From positions 13,703,001-13,767,000 of the forward strand of contig NC_003075.7 of the NCBI RefSeq assembly GCF_000001735.4: a stretch of DNA of 64,000 nt, read 5' to 3'. This document shows, piece by piece, positions 35,318 to 47,667 of the stretch (within the stretch, counting starts at the first letter, position 1; every line of letters begins with the position of its first letter). The stretch is from Arabidopsis thaliana. Lineage: Eukaryota; Streptophyta; Magnoliopsida; Brassicales; Brassicaceae. The position numbers and the translations under genes are program-made. Under the pieces are notes generated by a model. It saw only the letters and a list, made by a program, of their open reading frames with translations, was not told where the DNA came from and made no database searches.

Positions 35318-36960
35318 TAAAGAGCCTTCTCATATGTGATCGATCTCAAAAACCAATGTTATGTCAACGAAAGAAGCCAACACTTTGATATTGTCGACGC
35401 ATCAGAGAAGAAAGATCTTCACAAATCGAGGTAGCGCCTAACCTACGCCACAGTTGACACACAATCAGAAATCTATACATGTATTGATGAATATTGAATT
35501 CAAACAACGATCAAACACAGTTTCTGATCCTTGATTCCGATCATGCAAAGAGTAAAATAAAAAATTGATACAAGTCGAAAAATTGAAGAGGAAGAAAAAC
35601 AGAGGATTTGATGAATCGTCGTGATCACAAAGTATGAGTATGAGCCGATCTTGTAATAATAAAAAAGATCGAAAAGAAAAATCTAGAGCTGTCTAAGGAT
35701 AATGAAACCTACTTTACATGTTCCTATTCGTAAGAAATCAAATAACGTAAAAAAAATACCTGGTTCTTAAAATTTCATGGAGATGACGTGAGAATGTTTA
35801 AAGATCCGGGCAGTTCTTAACACAATCCACGAGGTTGTCTTTGTCTGAAACGAAGATTTGTTTAATTAAAGTGTCGGATTACGTACCTTTTTTTTTTTTT
35901 CTTTCTTTTCTATAGAAACTAGATAATGAAAGAAAGAAAGAAATCTGAGAGTTATGGTACTAGCCACTGGGCTTCGGTTTTTCCACAGAGATGTTTTCGT
36001 TTTAACTCACTTCCCAGAAAGAAACGGTGCCTTCTCCTTTGACTTTTTATCTGAGTCCTTTGATTTTTGATTTGTTGTGAGGTACTGGCGTATTAAATTG
36101 CATTAATTTCAATATACAGGCTAAAAAAACATAGGAGTACTTCTTATTCATTATTGGAGGATGTTACTACTGTATACTGGTGTGGACAAAACGTGTGATA
36201 TGGACCGACGACGTTGATGATTGCATTTCGAATAAAATGAAAATGGAGGAAAGTGGCCTAGTAATGCGGAAAATGCCAAACATCGTATGATCGAGGCATA
36301 ATGAAACCCATAATAATGTTTTTAAGAGGTGGCATTATGATGATTTAGCTTAATGGTTATGTGTCCTCATTTCAATCTTTGGGTTATACTTAATTTGTAT
36401 TATTAGTTAATATATGTAAATATGTTTTCCTTAATGGTATTGGATTTATTATTAATGGTATGAATATGTAAAGAAGTATTTAGTGGAAAATATATTTTTC
36501 TATATCCCATTCACCTAAATTCCATTAATTGTCAAACATTTAGAGCTATTAGCTATAGTATTTTTATTTGATATCAACAACTCTATTTTTATTTGATTAC
36601 TACACTTTTCTTTTTAATGTTAAGATTTATACCAAATATTTTAAAATGATTACAAAAGTAAAATCTTCTAGTAAATTGAAACTACGTAAATAAAAATGTT
36701 TATTACTTTAGTTACTTAAATATACAATTTCCCCCTTTTTTTTAATTATTTTTTGCTAAACCCTAAAAATCTTTTAACGGCGTTTATCGTTCTTCCACTC
36801 TCTCCGCCGCGTTCTCTGTCTCTCAAACCCTCAGGGTAACGATTCTTCTTATTAGACCAACTGTTGCTTCTTTCGCATCGTAGCTCTGAGATTGACCCAT
36901 TGATTTCTCAACTCTTTCTCAGTAATCAGATTCGATTTTGTTTAGTCTCAGCTCAGAACA
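35318..36960. promoter_or_regulatory. Divergent intergenic region between GT14 gene and RRP41L
   Basis: The left part holds the GT14 leader and promoter (minus). The right end holds the RRP41L leader, with a telo-box AAACCCTA at 36758-36765. Telo-boxes are frequent in promoters of plant ribosome-biogenesis and RNA-processing genes, which suits an exosome subunit. Between them the DNA is AT-rich with no exon. Confidence 0.45.
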
Positions 36961-38647
36961 ATGGCAGCTAAACCTGGAGCCGCAACTCCAACGTATTCAC
37001 CTAAAATCGTCGGAAGAAGTCGGCTTCCTATATTCAAAGATTCCGACCTCGATTGGTCTCGTCCTGATGGCCGTGGCTTCCACCAATGCCGACCCGCATG
37101 TAAAAACACCTTTGATTCCTCTAAATTCTTAATCGTTAGGGTTCTTCATTGTGAAATTACGGTTGGATTCATATGACTCCAGTTATTTGTGAGACTAAAC
37201 TAGATTTGAATTTTGTTTCTTTTGTGAAAAATGCTTCTTTCAGTACTTCAAACTGGTGCTGTGAGTTCTGCTTCTGGTTCTGCTTATGCTGAGTTTGGGA
37301 ACACTAAAGTTATTGTTTCAGTGTGAGTATTATTAGATTAGAAAACTTGTATATTCAGGATTTGCATTAACTTTTCTGTCAGCTAAATTCGCTTTTGTGT
37401 GTTCAAAAATTTTAGATTTGGGCCAAGGGAGAGTAAGAAAGCAATGGTTTATAGTGATGTAGGTAGATTGAATTGTAATGTTAGCTATACAAATTTTGCT
37501 TCCCCTACTCTTGGCCAGGTAATCTCCAAATTTCGCAACATTTGGTGTTAACTTGTTTCATCAAATTTAGTAATACATTGTGGTATTTTAGGGAACTGAT
37601 CACAAAGAATATTCATCAATGCTTCACAAAGCATTGGAAGGTGTAATAATGATGGAGACGTTTCCAAAAACAACCGTTGATGTTTTTGCATTGGTTCTTG
37701 AATCTGGAGGAAGTAAGTCTTAACAATAACTCGACTGCTATCAAAATTATTTTACCAGAATGTGATTGCTTATTGGTTCGCTTGGACATTCGTGGAGTTG
37801 ATTATGGAAGCAACTTATTGGATTGTTGTTTGGCATTTTCTGATTTTCTCCAATGGTATTGTATTGCAGGTGACCTCTCTGTTTTGATATCATGTGCTAG
37901 TCTTGCTTTAGCTGATGCCGGAATTATGATGTATGACCTTATCACAGCTGTTTCAGTGGTATGTGTATGTTACAATAGTTGCATTGATTCCTCTGCGTTA
38001 TCTCTTATGTTTATTAGCATTAAGTGAAGAAGAAAGTAACACATACATTGACATATACAAGTGCACCATAGTCTGAGACATGTAAAACGTATAGATATCT
38101 GTTAATTCTTTATTTTGATACACTGAAATTATGCCTGCAATTTTCGAAGTCTTGCATAGGCAAAAGCCTTATGATAGACCCGGTTACAGAGGAGGAAGGA
38201 TGTGAAGATGGCAGCTTTATGATGACGTGCATGCCATCTCGTTATGAAATCACTCAGCTAACCATCACTGGTGAATGGACAACACCTAATATCAACGAGG
38301 TATGCCTTTCAATAATATCTCTTGTCCTTAATTTGCCGATGACGGTTAGAGACAAAAGGTCTTTCTTTTCTTAGTGTTGAATATTGATGTTATTCAACTG
38401 CTTTGTTTGTCTAAATCACATGGATATTGGTTAATTAGACTGTTCTTCATTTTCTTTTTAAGCTGTTCATACCATAGGGTCTATGTTGTTAACATATAAT
38501 TGTGACATAGGAGCTGTGCAGACATGTTACCAAACATTTGTATTTCAAATATTGCAGGCAATGCAGCTTTGCTTGGATGCTAGTTCAAAACTTGGAGAGA
38601 TCATGCGTGATTGTCTGAAACAGTCTGCCTCAGCTTCCGATGAATGA
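36961..38647 (+). CDS. RRP41L: Exosome core subunit RRP41L (MTR3-like, RNase PH fold)
   Basis: Seven exons (36961-37099, 37244-37322, 37416-37518, 37592-37712, 37870-37958, 38150-38299, 38558-38647) encode 256 residues, all phases consistent. The N-terminus has RPDGRGFHQCRPALLQTGAVSSASG, the RPDGR motif of RNase PH family proteins. It is followed by GNTKVIVSVFGPRE, ALVLESGGSDLSVLISCASLALADAGI and the late LIDPVTEEE segment. It forms one of the six RNase PH-type subunits in the hexameric ring of the RNA exosome, which degrades and trims RNA 3'-5' in nucleus and cytoplasm; plant exosomes retain weak ring phosphorolytic activity in RRP41. From the literature RRP41L affects seed germination and early seedling growth. 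Confidence 0.93.
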
Positions 38648-40613
38648 GCATAAATAACTATGATTTTGGATTGTAGCTCAGACTTGGTATGAAACCGGTT
38701 TTAGCTGTTATAGGTAAACGGATTTAGTCTAAACCTGTGTGTAGTTTAAACCGATGTATGTTTTCACATAAGATTTGATGGAACTAGATCTTTAGCTATG
38801 AAATGGATCCCAATTGCGAGTGGTATCAAAGACATACAGAATTTAAAGTAGGGAATTTCAACAAATCAATCACATTGTTCTTTACAATTTCAAAAAACTT
38901 GTGGATGATATTAATATCAGATTTTCTAAATTTATACGAAAATGGAATGATATTAAGAATAGTATACAGAAAAATGAAGAAAAGAGTAACTGATTTTTGC
39001 ATCTTAAAAAAGAAAAAGTCTTCTCTGGTTCACACATCACACAAGTTGGGGGCGGTGATGAAGGAGGGTGTTTAGGTAATATCAGCTAACGTCGGAACTT
39101 CAACTGATCATGTAGTACGTACGATACGAAGAAGAAGAATCTAATCCGCATGACATGTGATTATTTTGGTCAGAGAGAGAAGAGAAGACGTGTGTCGCAG
39201 CAAAGTGGACAGTTGTGCCCTTATAGCCAAAGAAGACTTCACACGTTTTCAACACCACCTAACAACTGTTTCTTTCTATCTCCCACCTCTTCCCCATTTT
39301 TGTCTTTTTATTTCTTCTTCTAGTTTCTCCCAATTTTCTCTTTGATTTTTTTTTGTTTTTTCTTGTCTTCTTGTTAAGATTGATACATGAACTAATAGAG
39401 TAACTAGTAAATTCTAAGACCTTTCAGCATTCTTGAAATGACAATTACAAACACACGATAATTTGCGGGAACATGAATGATAGAAGACATTAGAAAAAAA
39501 AAACTCCAATGTATAAAAAGTTTATGAAAAATATAATAACATTTTTTACGAATTATTCAGTTTTCTGTAAATTTTTATTTATTTCGTAAATGCTTGTATC
39601 TAACATTTCAGCTAGATTGTTCTACTGATTAATTTCTATCTAACATTTTATGAACTTTATCATTTCAGTAACCGCAATGCCCGTGACCACTCTGCATATA
39701 AAAGTGTATGTCTTCTTCACATTCAATCACACGTACTTTCAAAATTCTACTAAAAATTAAATGTTTTTTTTTTATATAACTAATCAAAGATATCTAAAGT
39801 TTTTGAGTCAAAGTTATGCGTTACTCAAATAGAAAAAAACATTTAGAAACCTAAAATAATATCTGCTCCTCCTAAAACATTTAATAACATTCAAAAACAA
39901 GTCAATAAAAAAAAAAAAATTTACGAATAAAGCCCTTAATTAGTCAAAAATGAACGAACAAAACAAAGGTAGGAGAAAGTATGAATGGCCCAATCGGGGA
40001 GATTGCAGTAGATTCATACAAATCTGTAAATACAATTTTACCGGGTTTGGTAAAAATCACAATAGATCATTTTTTATTAATAAGAAAGAGAAAAAGAATG
40101 CAAATTCGTGGGGTTTCCAAGAAATGCAAGTGATATATTTAGAGATTGAGATCTGACCCCATTTTTTGCTTAACACACAAAAAATCCTTGGGCAGAGGAA
40201 AAAGTTTATAGCGACTCTTTTCCTCTAAAAGGGTCTGTCTCTTCCTTCTTCTCTCTTCAGATCTCCATTTCACGGTATCCTTCTCTCTTCCCCTTGTCTC
40301 TATTGACTTTTATTTGCTTTGATTTTTATCGATCGTCTCTGATCTTTTGCTAATTTAACTTGTTTCCGTTTGTTTTGAATTTACTCTCTCCTGATCTTTG
40401 GCATGTATTTTGAATCTGCTGTTCTTAGTTTTTTATTTGATCTTGTTCTCGTCTGTCTTAATATTGAATAATTGACTAGTTTTATTTACAGATCTTTGCA
40501 TTATAGATCCCTTCAAGTGCGATTTTAATCGTAGATTAGTTTTGGATCCGTTATATTGGACTGATGTTTTTGATGTATTTTTTGGTATTAGGATCAATCC
40601 TGTGTTTGAAACA
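38648..40613. other. Intergenic region and PPI1 leader
   Basis: AT-rich DNA. The right end contains the PPI1 5' leader with a likely leader intron: GT at 40275-40276, AG either at 40490-40491 or at 40590-40591. No coding exon seen elsewhere. Confidence 0.45.
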
Positions 40614-42900
40614 ATGGGTGTTGAAGTTGTAAACTCTGGTGGATTTGAGGTTGCTCCGGCTCCTTTCGAGGGGAAACCTGAGAAGAACGGGAAGCTGGAC
40701 CAAGGAAAAGGAGATGATGCCCCCATCAATTTTGGTTCAGTCGGTGAGCTACCAAAGAATGCCGAAGAGAATAATAACAAAGTGGTCAACTCTGATGCAC
40801 CCAAAAATGCAGCAGAAGAGTGGCCTGTGGCTAAGCAGATCCACTCTTTCTACCTTGTTAAATACCGTTCTTACGCTGACCCCAAAATTAAAGCTAAGCT
40901 TGATCTAGCTGATAAAGAGCTTGAAAAGTTGAACAAAGCTCGGACTGGAGTTTTGGACAAGTTGAGAGCTAAGAGGGTATGTTTTTTTTGCTACCTTCTT
41001 GTGTCGGATTTAGGAGTTTCGTTATTTCTTTTATAGTGGTGCTGATAATGCGGTTTTGGTAATGCCTAGGCCGAGAGATCAGAGTTATTTGATCTGCTGG
41101 ACCCGTTGAAGTCAGAGCGTAAGGGATTCAACACAATGTTTGATGAGAAAAGAAAGGAAATGGAACCATTGCAGCAAGCACTGGGAAAGTTAAGGAGCAA
41201 TGATGGTGGGAGTGCTCGTGGCCCTGCTATCTGTTCCTCCGAGGAAGAGCTGAATAGTATGGTAATTATATGAGACCTTTTTTTTTGTTTTCGATAGCTT
41301 TGGTTAGCCTTTTCGGTATTCTCATTTGCCTGAGTTTGTGGAAAATGAAGATATACAGCTATCAGTATCGGATTCAACATGAAAGCATTCCGTTAACCGA
41401 GGAGAAGCAGATTCTCAAAGAGATCAGGCTGCTTGAAGGGACAAGAGATAAGGTCATTGCTAATGCCGCTATGAGAGCCAAAATCAAAGAATCTATGGGT
41501 CAGAAGGATGATATCCAAGGTCAAGTTAAGGTAAGAGAGTTGTGGCCGGATTCTTGCTGTTATATAGTCTGTAGAAGTTGGTTTCATATGTGATGCTTTT
41601 TGCAGTTAATGGGTGCTGGTTTGGATGGAGTGAAAAAGGAGAGGCAAGCAATTTCAGCAAGGATTAATGAGCTGAGTGAGAAGTTGAAAGCTACCAAAGA
41701 TGAGATTACGGTACTGGAAAATGAGCTCAAGACTGTGAGCGAAAAGAGAGACAAAGCCTATTCAAACATTCATGACCTCAGGAGGCAACGCGATGAGACG
41801 GTACAAACACTTACTTTTGAGCATTTTCTTCTGATGAAGAAGGATTCGTTTGTGTCAATTAGTAATCTTTGATTTTTGTATTCTTTTCTCATACAGAATT
41901 CCGAGTATTACCAAAACCGTACTGTGTTGAACAAAGCTAGAGACTTGGCTGCACAAAAGAACATAAGCGAGCTTGAGGCGCTAGCCAATGCTGAGGTTGA
42001 GAAATTTATATCCCTTTGGTGCAGTAAGAAGAATTTCAGAGAAGATTATGAGAAGAGAATCTTGCAATCACTTGATTCTAGGCAGCTGAGCCGAGATGGA
42101 CGGATGAGGAACCCCGATGAGAAGCCTCTGATTGCTCCAGAGGCAGCACCATCAAAGGCAACGCCTTCTGAAACCGAGGTTGTCCCTAAAGCTAAGGCAA
42201 AGCCGCAGCCAAAGGAGGAACCAGTTTCTGCACCTAAACCAGATGCTACTGTTGCTCAGAATACTGAGAAAGCTAAAGATGCAGTAAAAGTAAAGAATGT
42301 TGCTGATGATGATGATGATGAAGTATATGGTCTTGGAAAGCCGCAGAAGGAAGAAAAGCCGGTTGATGCAGCTACGGCGAAGGAAATGAGAAAGCAAGAG
42401 GAGATTGCTAAAGCCAAGCAAGCCATGGAAAGGAAGAAGAAGCTGGCAGAGAAAGCTGCTGCTAAAGCTGCTATAAGAGCTCAAAAGGAAGCTGAGAAGA
42501 AAGAAAAGAAGGAAATTACCTTTTCTTTTTTGTTGTACCTCAATGCTCTTTGCATTCTTCTCTCTCCATTCTAACAGTTCTCGCCATCTTTTTTTGTGTG
42601 TTGCAGGAGCAAGAGAAGAAGGCCAAGAAGAAAACCGGAGGCAACACAGAAACCGAGACTGAGGAAGTTCCAGAAGCTTCTGAGGAGGAGATTGAAGCTC
42701 CGGTGCAGGAGGAGAAACCGCAGAAGGAAAAAGTCTTCAAGGAGAAACCAATAAGGAACAGGACCCGCGGTAGGGGACCAGAAACGATCCCAAGAGCGAT
42801 CCTTAAGCGTAAGAAGTCGACTAATTACTGGGTTTATGCTGCTCCAGCGGCTCTGGTGGTACTGTTGCTTCTTGTCTTGGGTTACTACTACGTTCTCTAG
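40614..42900 (+). CDS. PPI1: Proton pump interactor 1
   Basis: Six coding exons (40614-40976, 41070-41261, 41351-41530, 41606-41800, 41897-42511, 42607-42900) encode 612 residues. The N-terminal ~90 residues are acidic and disordered. A long coiled-coil region spans ~95-390 (repeated EKLNKAR, ISARINELSEKLKATKDE, HDLRRQRDE). A Lys/Glu/Ala-rich segment with a five-Asp run follows. The protein ends in a tail anchor YWVYAAPAALVVLLLLVLGY at ~587-610. From the literature PPI1 binds the autoinhibitory C-terminus of plasma-membrane H+-ATPase AHA1 and stimulates it; it sits mainly on the ER. The join between the last two exons is odd: the donor is not GT (42512-42513 is GA; a three-base shift gives AT-AG), yet the frame requires removal of this 95-base segment, and the 612-residue product agrees with PPI1 as I recall it. 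Confidence 0.93.
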
Positions 42901-43283
42901 ATCGAACGGAGTGATCAAGCGAAGCTGTCTTGTTGTAGTTTGGAATACTTTAAAACTGGGATTTTTGCCTTCTTGACTCTTAAAAAACTCATAAGCTTAT
43001 GCATCTTTTACATACGAGTAGAGACTCTTTTCTTTTAAGTACTTTTTACAATCTTCTCTTCTGTTGTTGAGGCTTTAACTTTGAAGGAAGAAAACAGTTT
43101 TTGTTACATTTTATAGTTTTCCATAATGTACTGCTTGAGATTTGATATTTCTTTTCGTCTCTTTGCAAGGTCGTTGGGTCAAAAAATTTCCATGATAATA
43201 GAAACCATTTTATACATAATTATCAGAGACTAAAGTAGTGACATTTCTACATGATGAACTCTTTTACAACAGAAGATTAACAT
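42901..43283. other. Convergent intergenic region
   Basis: Contains the 3' untranslated regions of PPI1 (+) and of the unknown gene on the minus strand. No coding signal. Confidence 0.5.
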
Positions 43284-45996
43284 TCAGCTTTTAGACCCTC
43301 TTCCTCTGTTCTCTCTCCAAGCTTTTTGCTTCTTATTCCACCTTTCTTTAGCAATCTTGTCTGACTTCCACCGTTGGTTCCGAAATCGTTCTCTCCCTTT
43401 TAGCCAGTCGGAGTAGTCCTTACCGGGATCACACGCTATGAAATCTGCCAACTCGTCCACATCGGTTTTTGTCACGTTACCTTTTCCTGCCATACACCAC
43501 AGAAATCTCTCCCCATTGCAGGTTTCCTCTTCAACACCAACTCCTGAATCTGAACCATTCTCTGGACCTTTAGCTTCAGACACCTTCCTGCACAACCATG
43601 GAGTAATATGTAGTTGTTGGTTAAAGCTCTCATGGATGCATTATGAAAGCGAAGAAGAGAAAAAATATGACTTTTGCTGGTCTATACATACCCCAAGTAC
43701 AAAGTTCGGTTTTTGTGAAACTTCAAAGCAACTGCCCCGCTCTGTTTCCTATCTACTGCTGTCTGTACCATATAATTATATTGATCCATTTAGAAAAGCG
43801 CAGAATTTAGACTTTGTGCAAAAGAGTTTTTAGTTGTTACCTTGTCAGCTTTACCAGAAGCAGCCAAGTTTTTGGAACCACTGGATAGTATAGACGATGA
43901 CGTGTTTTCTGAGTGACCAACTGAATCCCCAAGTGCTTCCAAGTCACCCCCTTCTAGGATGAATAAATACATAGATATCACCATTCCAAAAATGGAGTCC
44001 TTCACTAGAAAGTCAAGCTTGAGTGCAAAGCTTACAGACAGTAAGCCTGAAAAATGCATAAGCATCCACTTAGATCTGTGAGGGTAAGATTCCATTCTAT
44101 CGCGCAGGAAACTTTGACAGGGCATATGAATATTGAACTGTTCAAAACGTTGAACAACATCCATCATGGCTTTGTATTCCTTGCAAGCTCGAACATCACC
44201 TCCAGCTTCATGCCAGTTCCAATTCCTGAGAACCCGGATGGCTTGCAACATCGAACAAGTCATGAACTTAAGTGTGGATGCAAGCAGATATAGATCTTCC
44301 ATACTAGATGTGTTGTATTTTTCCAACACAGAGTCCATAACATCATCAGAACTAGCTCTAAGTATCACGCAACCAAGAATTGATAAGGTCTGAGACAACA
44401 TACTTTCAGAGCAGGAGCTATCAAATACACATAAGCTTTCCTTTGCGTATGCAACAGAATACGCTACCAGCTCATTGTTTTCTCTCTTCGCATTATCACT
44501 TTGATATGAATCCCATGAATCCTTTAGCTGCTGTGTAACATCATTAACTTTCGCCAGTGTTGAGGGCAAAAGACGATGTTCAAAAGCCACCCGAGACTTA
44601 CTCGTCAAAAAGCCAAACTTCCCAGACAGGCCATTCTCACTCTTAGACATGTGTCTCTTATACAAAACAACAGACTTTTCAAATGCATCAATATAGTGAT
44701 CAATAAGCTGAAGGTCTAATCCCTTAAAACATGGATGTGAACAAATACCAATGGCGTCAGACACCAATAAAACCACATAGGCATGGATCATTTTTGGTGC
44801 AGAGAACATAACCGGGTTTAGCAGCAAGGACACAGCAGCACTCAAGCTTATCTGGGGAGTTCTAAATGCATTACCTTTCTTCCAATATAATCTCTCAACA
44901 CACATTTGATTCGTTTTCTCATCAGAAGTTGCGATAATAAAATGAGCAGAAACGATTTGCACCACACCGGCCCTATCATGCTTACTAAACAGTCTACATG
45001 AGGAGAATGCAGAATCAACTACGAAAAGAAGGTCGCTGATTGACTTATTCACCAAAATCTCATCCATAAAAACCTGTACATATAAATAATCAAAAACCCA
45101 GTGAGCATGCTTTCTTCAACTTAAAAGCCCTTGCCAAAGGTATAGTCAAAAAGCCACAAGTTCATCAGAAATCCAAGATAAAAATGAGCCACAAATTAGT
45201 TAACTTTTACCTCAATCCCTGTACAAAGAAACGTATGACGGGGATCTAAAGAACCGTCATGCGTGAATACAAAAGAACAATCTCCATTTCTTGCACGAAT
45301 CAATCTACCGAGGATCGAGAGAAGAGTTTTGGCCTTCTCCAGAACAAGCTCTTGTTTGGCCACAAGTAAAGACATGATCTTCATACAACATTTTAAGAAC
45401 AGCGAAGCTAATTCAATACTATCTTCTGTACTTTCAAATGTAGGACAAGTTTCAGCCTTTTGTTTGAATAAAGTAGCGAACAGGCTTTCGAGACTCCTAT
45501 CAAGCTCTGTGAACAACACATCAGAGAGGAAACAGACATCATCGAAATTGATCAAGTCCACTTTCTCTCCACGGAACTTGATATTCCAATGATGTGAAGC
45601 AATGTCACAATTCTCCCAATTTGTTGGTTGGGTTAATGATAAAGGACCCAGAAGGCACAATAAACGTTTCAAAATTGGCTTCTGAGAAACCTGGAAATTC
45701 AAAAGGACTGTTGATTATTTCCAAAAACCCACAAATCCTAAATTACTTCACACCCTTAAAAATCATAACTTTTGAGCACGATACTAATCCTCGACAAAAT
45801 TTAGGAAACTAATCAGAATCTAAGCATTGCCCAGTACGGCTAATTGAACAGAAACCAAGATGCAGAAACATTGTACTCGAAATTGAGAAAATTGTACCTG
45901 AGAGGACGTAATTGCTGAAGCAAGGGATCGGAATAAGTTGACGGGATCTGAGACCTTCGAAGCTGGGCGTTTCTTACTCTTCCGCTTGGCCGTCAT
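43284..45996 (-). CDS. Large helical protein of unknown function, 728 residues
   Basis: Five exons (45996-45898, 45690-45211, 45073-43841, 43762-43692, 43587-43284) with consistent phases. The protein begins MTAKRKSKKRPASK, a basic patch that could be a nuclear signal. A long Leu/Ser-rich, alpha-helical middle (residues ~34-590) resembles an ARM/HEAT-like solenoid, with no motif I can name. The last ~110 residues are polar and basic (KGRERFRNQRW, KERWNKKQKAWRENRGRG), suggestive of nucleic-acid or ribosome contact. The small fourth exon (71 bases) is needed to keep the frame. I recall the locus as At4g27510 with no solid function. The open frame extends 5' of 45996 only through a non-ATG codon. 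Confidence 0.85.
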
Positions 45997-47667
45997 CGCC
46001 GTAAGGAAAGAGGAGAAAATGCTTGTTTCGGTGAGGTTCTCGATTTGAGTGACTTTTGGTGTGTGGCGGGAAAGCACAAAGCACGCGTCGTTTTTGTGTA
46101 TTCAAAACGACACGCAGTTATTAAGAAAGAAGGCTATGTTTGTTTGTTTGGTCACAAAGACTAAGTCGCTCCTGACCAGGTTACAGTTAAGTTGACTCTT
46201 GAGTTCCCGACTTTGGATTGAACAGGAGTGATAGTGAACTCAATCTTGTTTTGGGCTCTTCAAATTGGGCTTGAGCATCAAAATTTTGACAAGCTTACAA
46301 ATATGGACTGGACAATCGCGTAATATGACTTTTGATCTTTGTGCGTCATGATTTCTTATTTTTTTGTTTTGCCTGGTTGAAAATATTTTGAGAGGAACTT
46401 GGTGCTTGGTGGGTCTTGATAGAGACACTATGTATTGTCAGTTGTCACTGTTTCTGTGTCCAATTTCAACACTTGGACGATTCGTAGCATACGCCACGTT
46501 TCACCGTCGAGGGGCCTATACTAGCTAGCGATGATTCAATGGCTACTTGTCACGTGTACCTCTCCATAGCCTTGCAACATAGCTATCGTCTTTAATATCT
46601 TTGGTCTCATTCAAAATAACACTACTTTGGTTCTGTTCTTAACATGTTTTTTTTCTTCCTAATACAATCTTTCAGCCTCAGTTAATTTATTTATACGAAC
46701 CAAACAAAATTAACATCCCGAAAATGGGGAGGATTACCACGAACACAATTGTGAAAAAAAACAAAAAAAAACACGAACACAAATGATTTTAGCTTCTTTC
46801 TTGCGTTCAGTTGAACACTTTTCTTCATAGTGATCGATTGGTAAATTCAAGTCAATACGTTTCAAAACGCTCCATATATTGGATGCAGTGAATGCAAAAC
46901 TATTGTAGGTCCATAGGTTTCTACTGCCGACAGAGAGAAGAAATAAGCAAAAATTCAATTTGGTAAAGTGAAATTAAACCGTGGACTGTGGACAAGAAAA
47001 AAAGGAAGAAAATTCTGCAAGACATGTCGTAACCACGTATCTTGTTAGATCATAAAATACAAATAAAGTGGAAAAAAAAGAACTTTCTTGCATGAGTGAC
47101 ATTGACATAAAGAAAAGCATCAAAAAAATACGTGGAGCTTTTAGTAGGTAAATGAATTAATTGAAAAGTAACTTTCTTGCATTAGCCAAATGTGATTGTA
47201 AAAGCATTGAACTATATATGTAAATGCAAGCTTCGTACGACCCAACTTTGTATCAATCCATTATCCATGCAACTCTAAATTATTGAACGAACTAAACAGC
47301 ATTAAACTTTACTACTACTTTGTTGGTTAGGTCCTAGTATTACAAACTCTCTACTTCAAAATATTCTTGGAGAACAGATTAAACGACCTCATTGCGTTTG
47401 AGTTTGAGATGCGACATTGAGTTTCAACACTAACCTTATGCATTCACATGTAAATGTAATTAATATATAAGTATGATGTATCACATAATGTTGGTATAAG
47501 TGGAGTTATCATGTTTAGAACTGTCTATTATTTATAACAAAACAATCCAACTATACTGAATAATACAGAATCAAACTGGGATCCAAAAACAATTTAAAAC
47601 AAAGTTGGAAACTCAACCGAAACAAGAACAAATCGAATCCGACATGAAACAAGTCTCACAAGTGTTC
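45997..47667. other. Intergenic region
   Basis: The first ~150 bases are the promoter of the preceding minus-strand gene, with an inverted repeat GTCGTTTT...AAAACGAC at 46087-46111. The rest is AT-rich with the ENODL2 3' untranslated region at the right. No exon supported. Confidence 0.45.

Noticed and set aside
38803-39075. 90-codon plus-strand frame downstream of RRP41L
   Set aside because: AT-rich, Lys/Ile/Asn-rich composition without splice context; looks like chance in the 3' flank.
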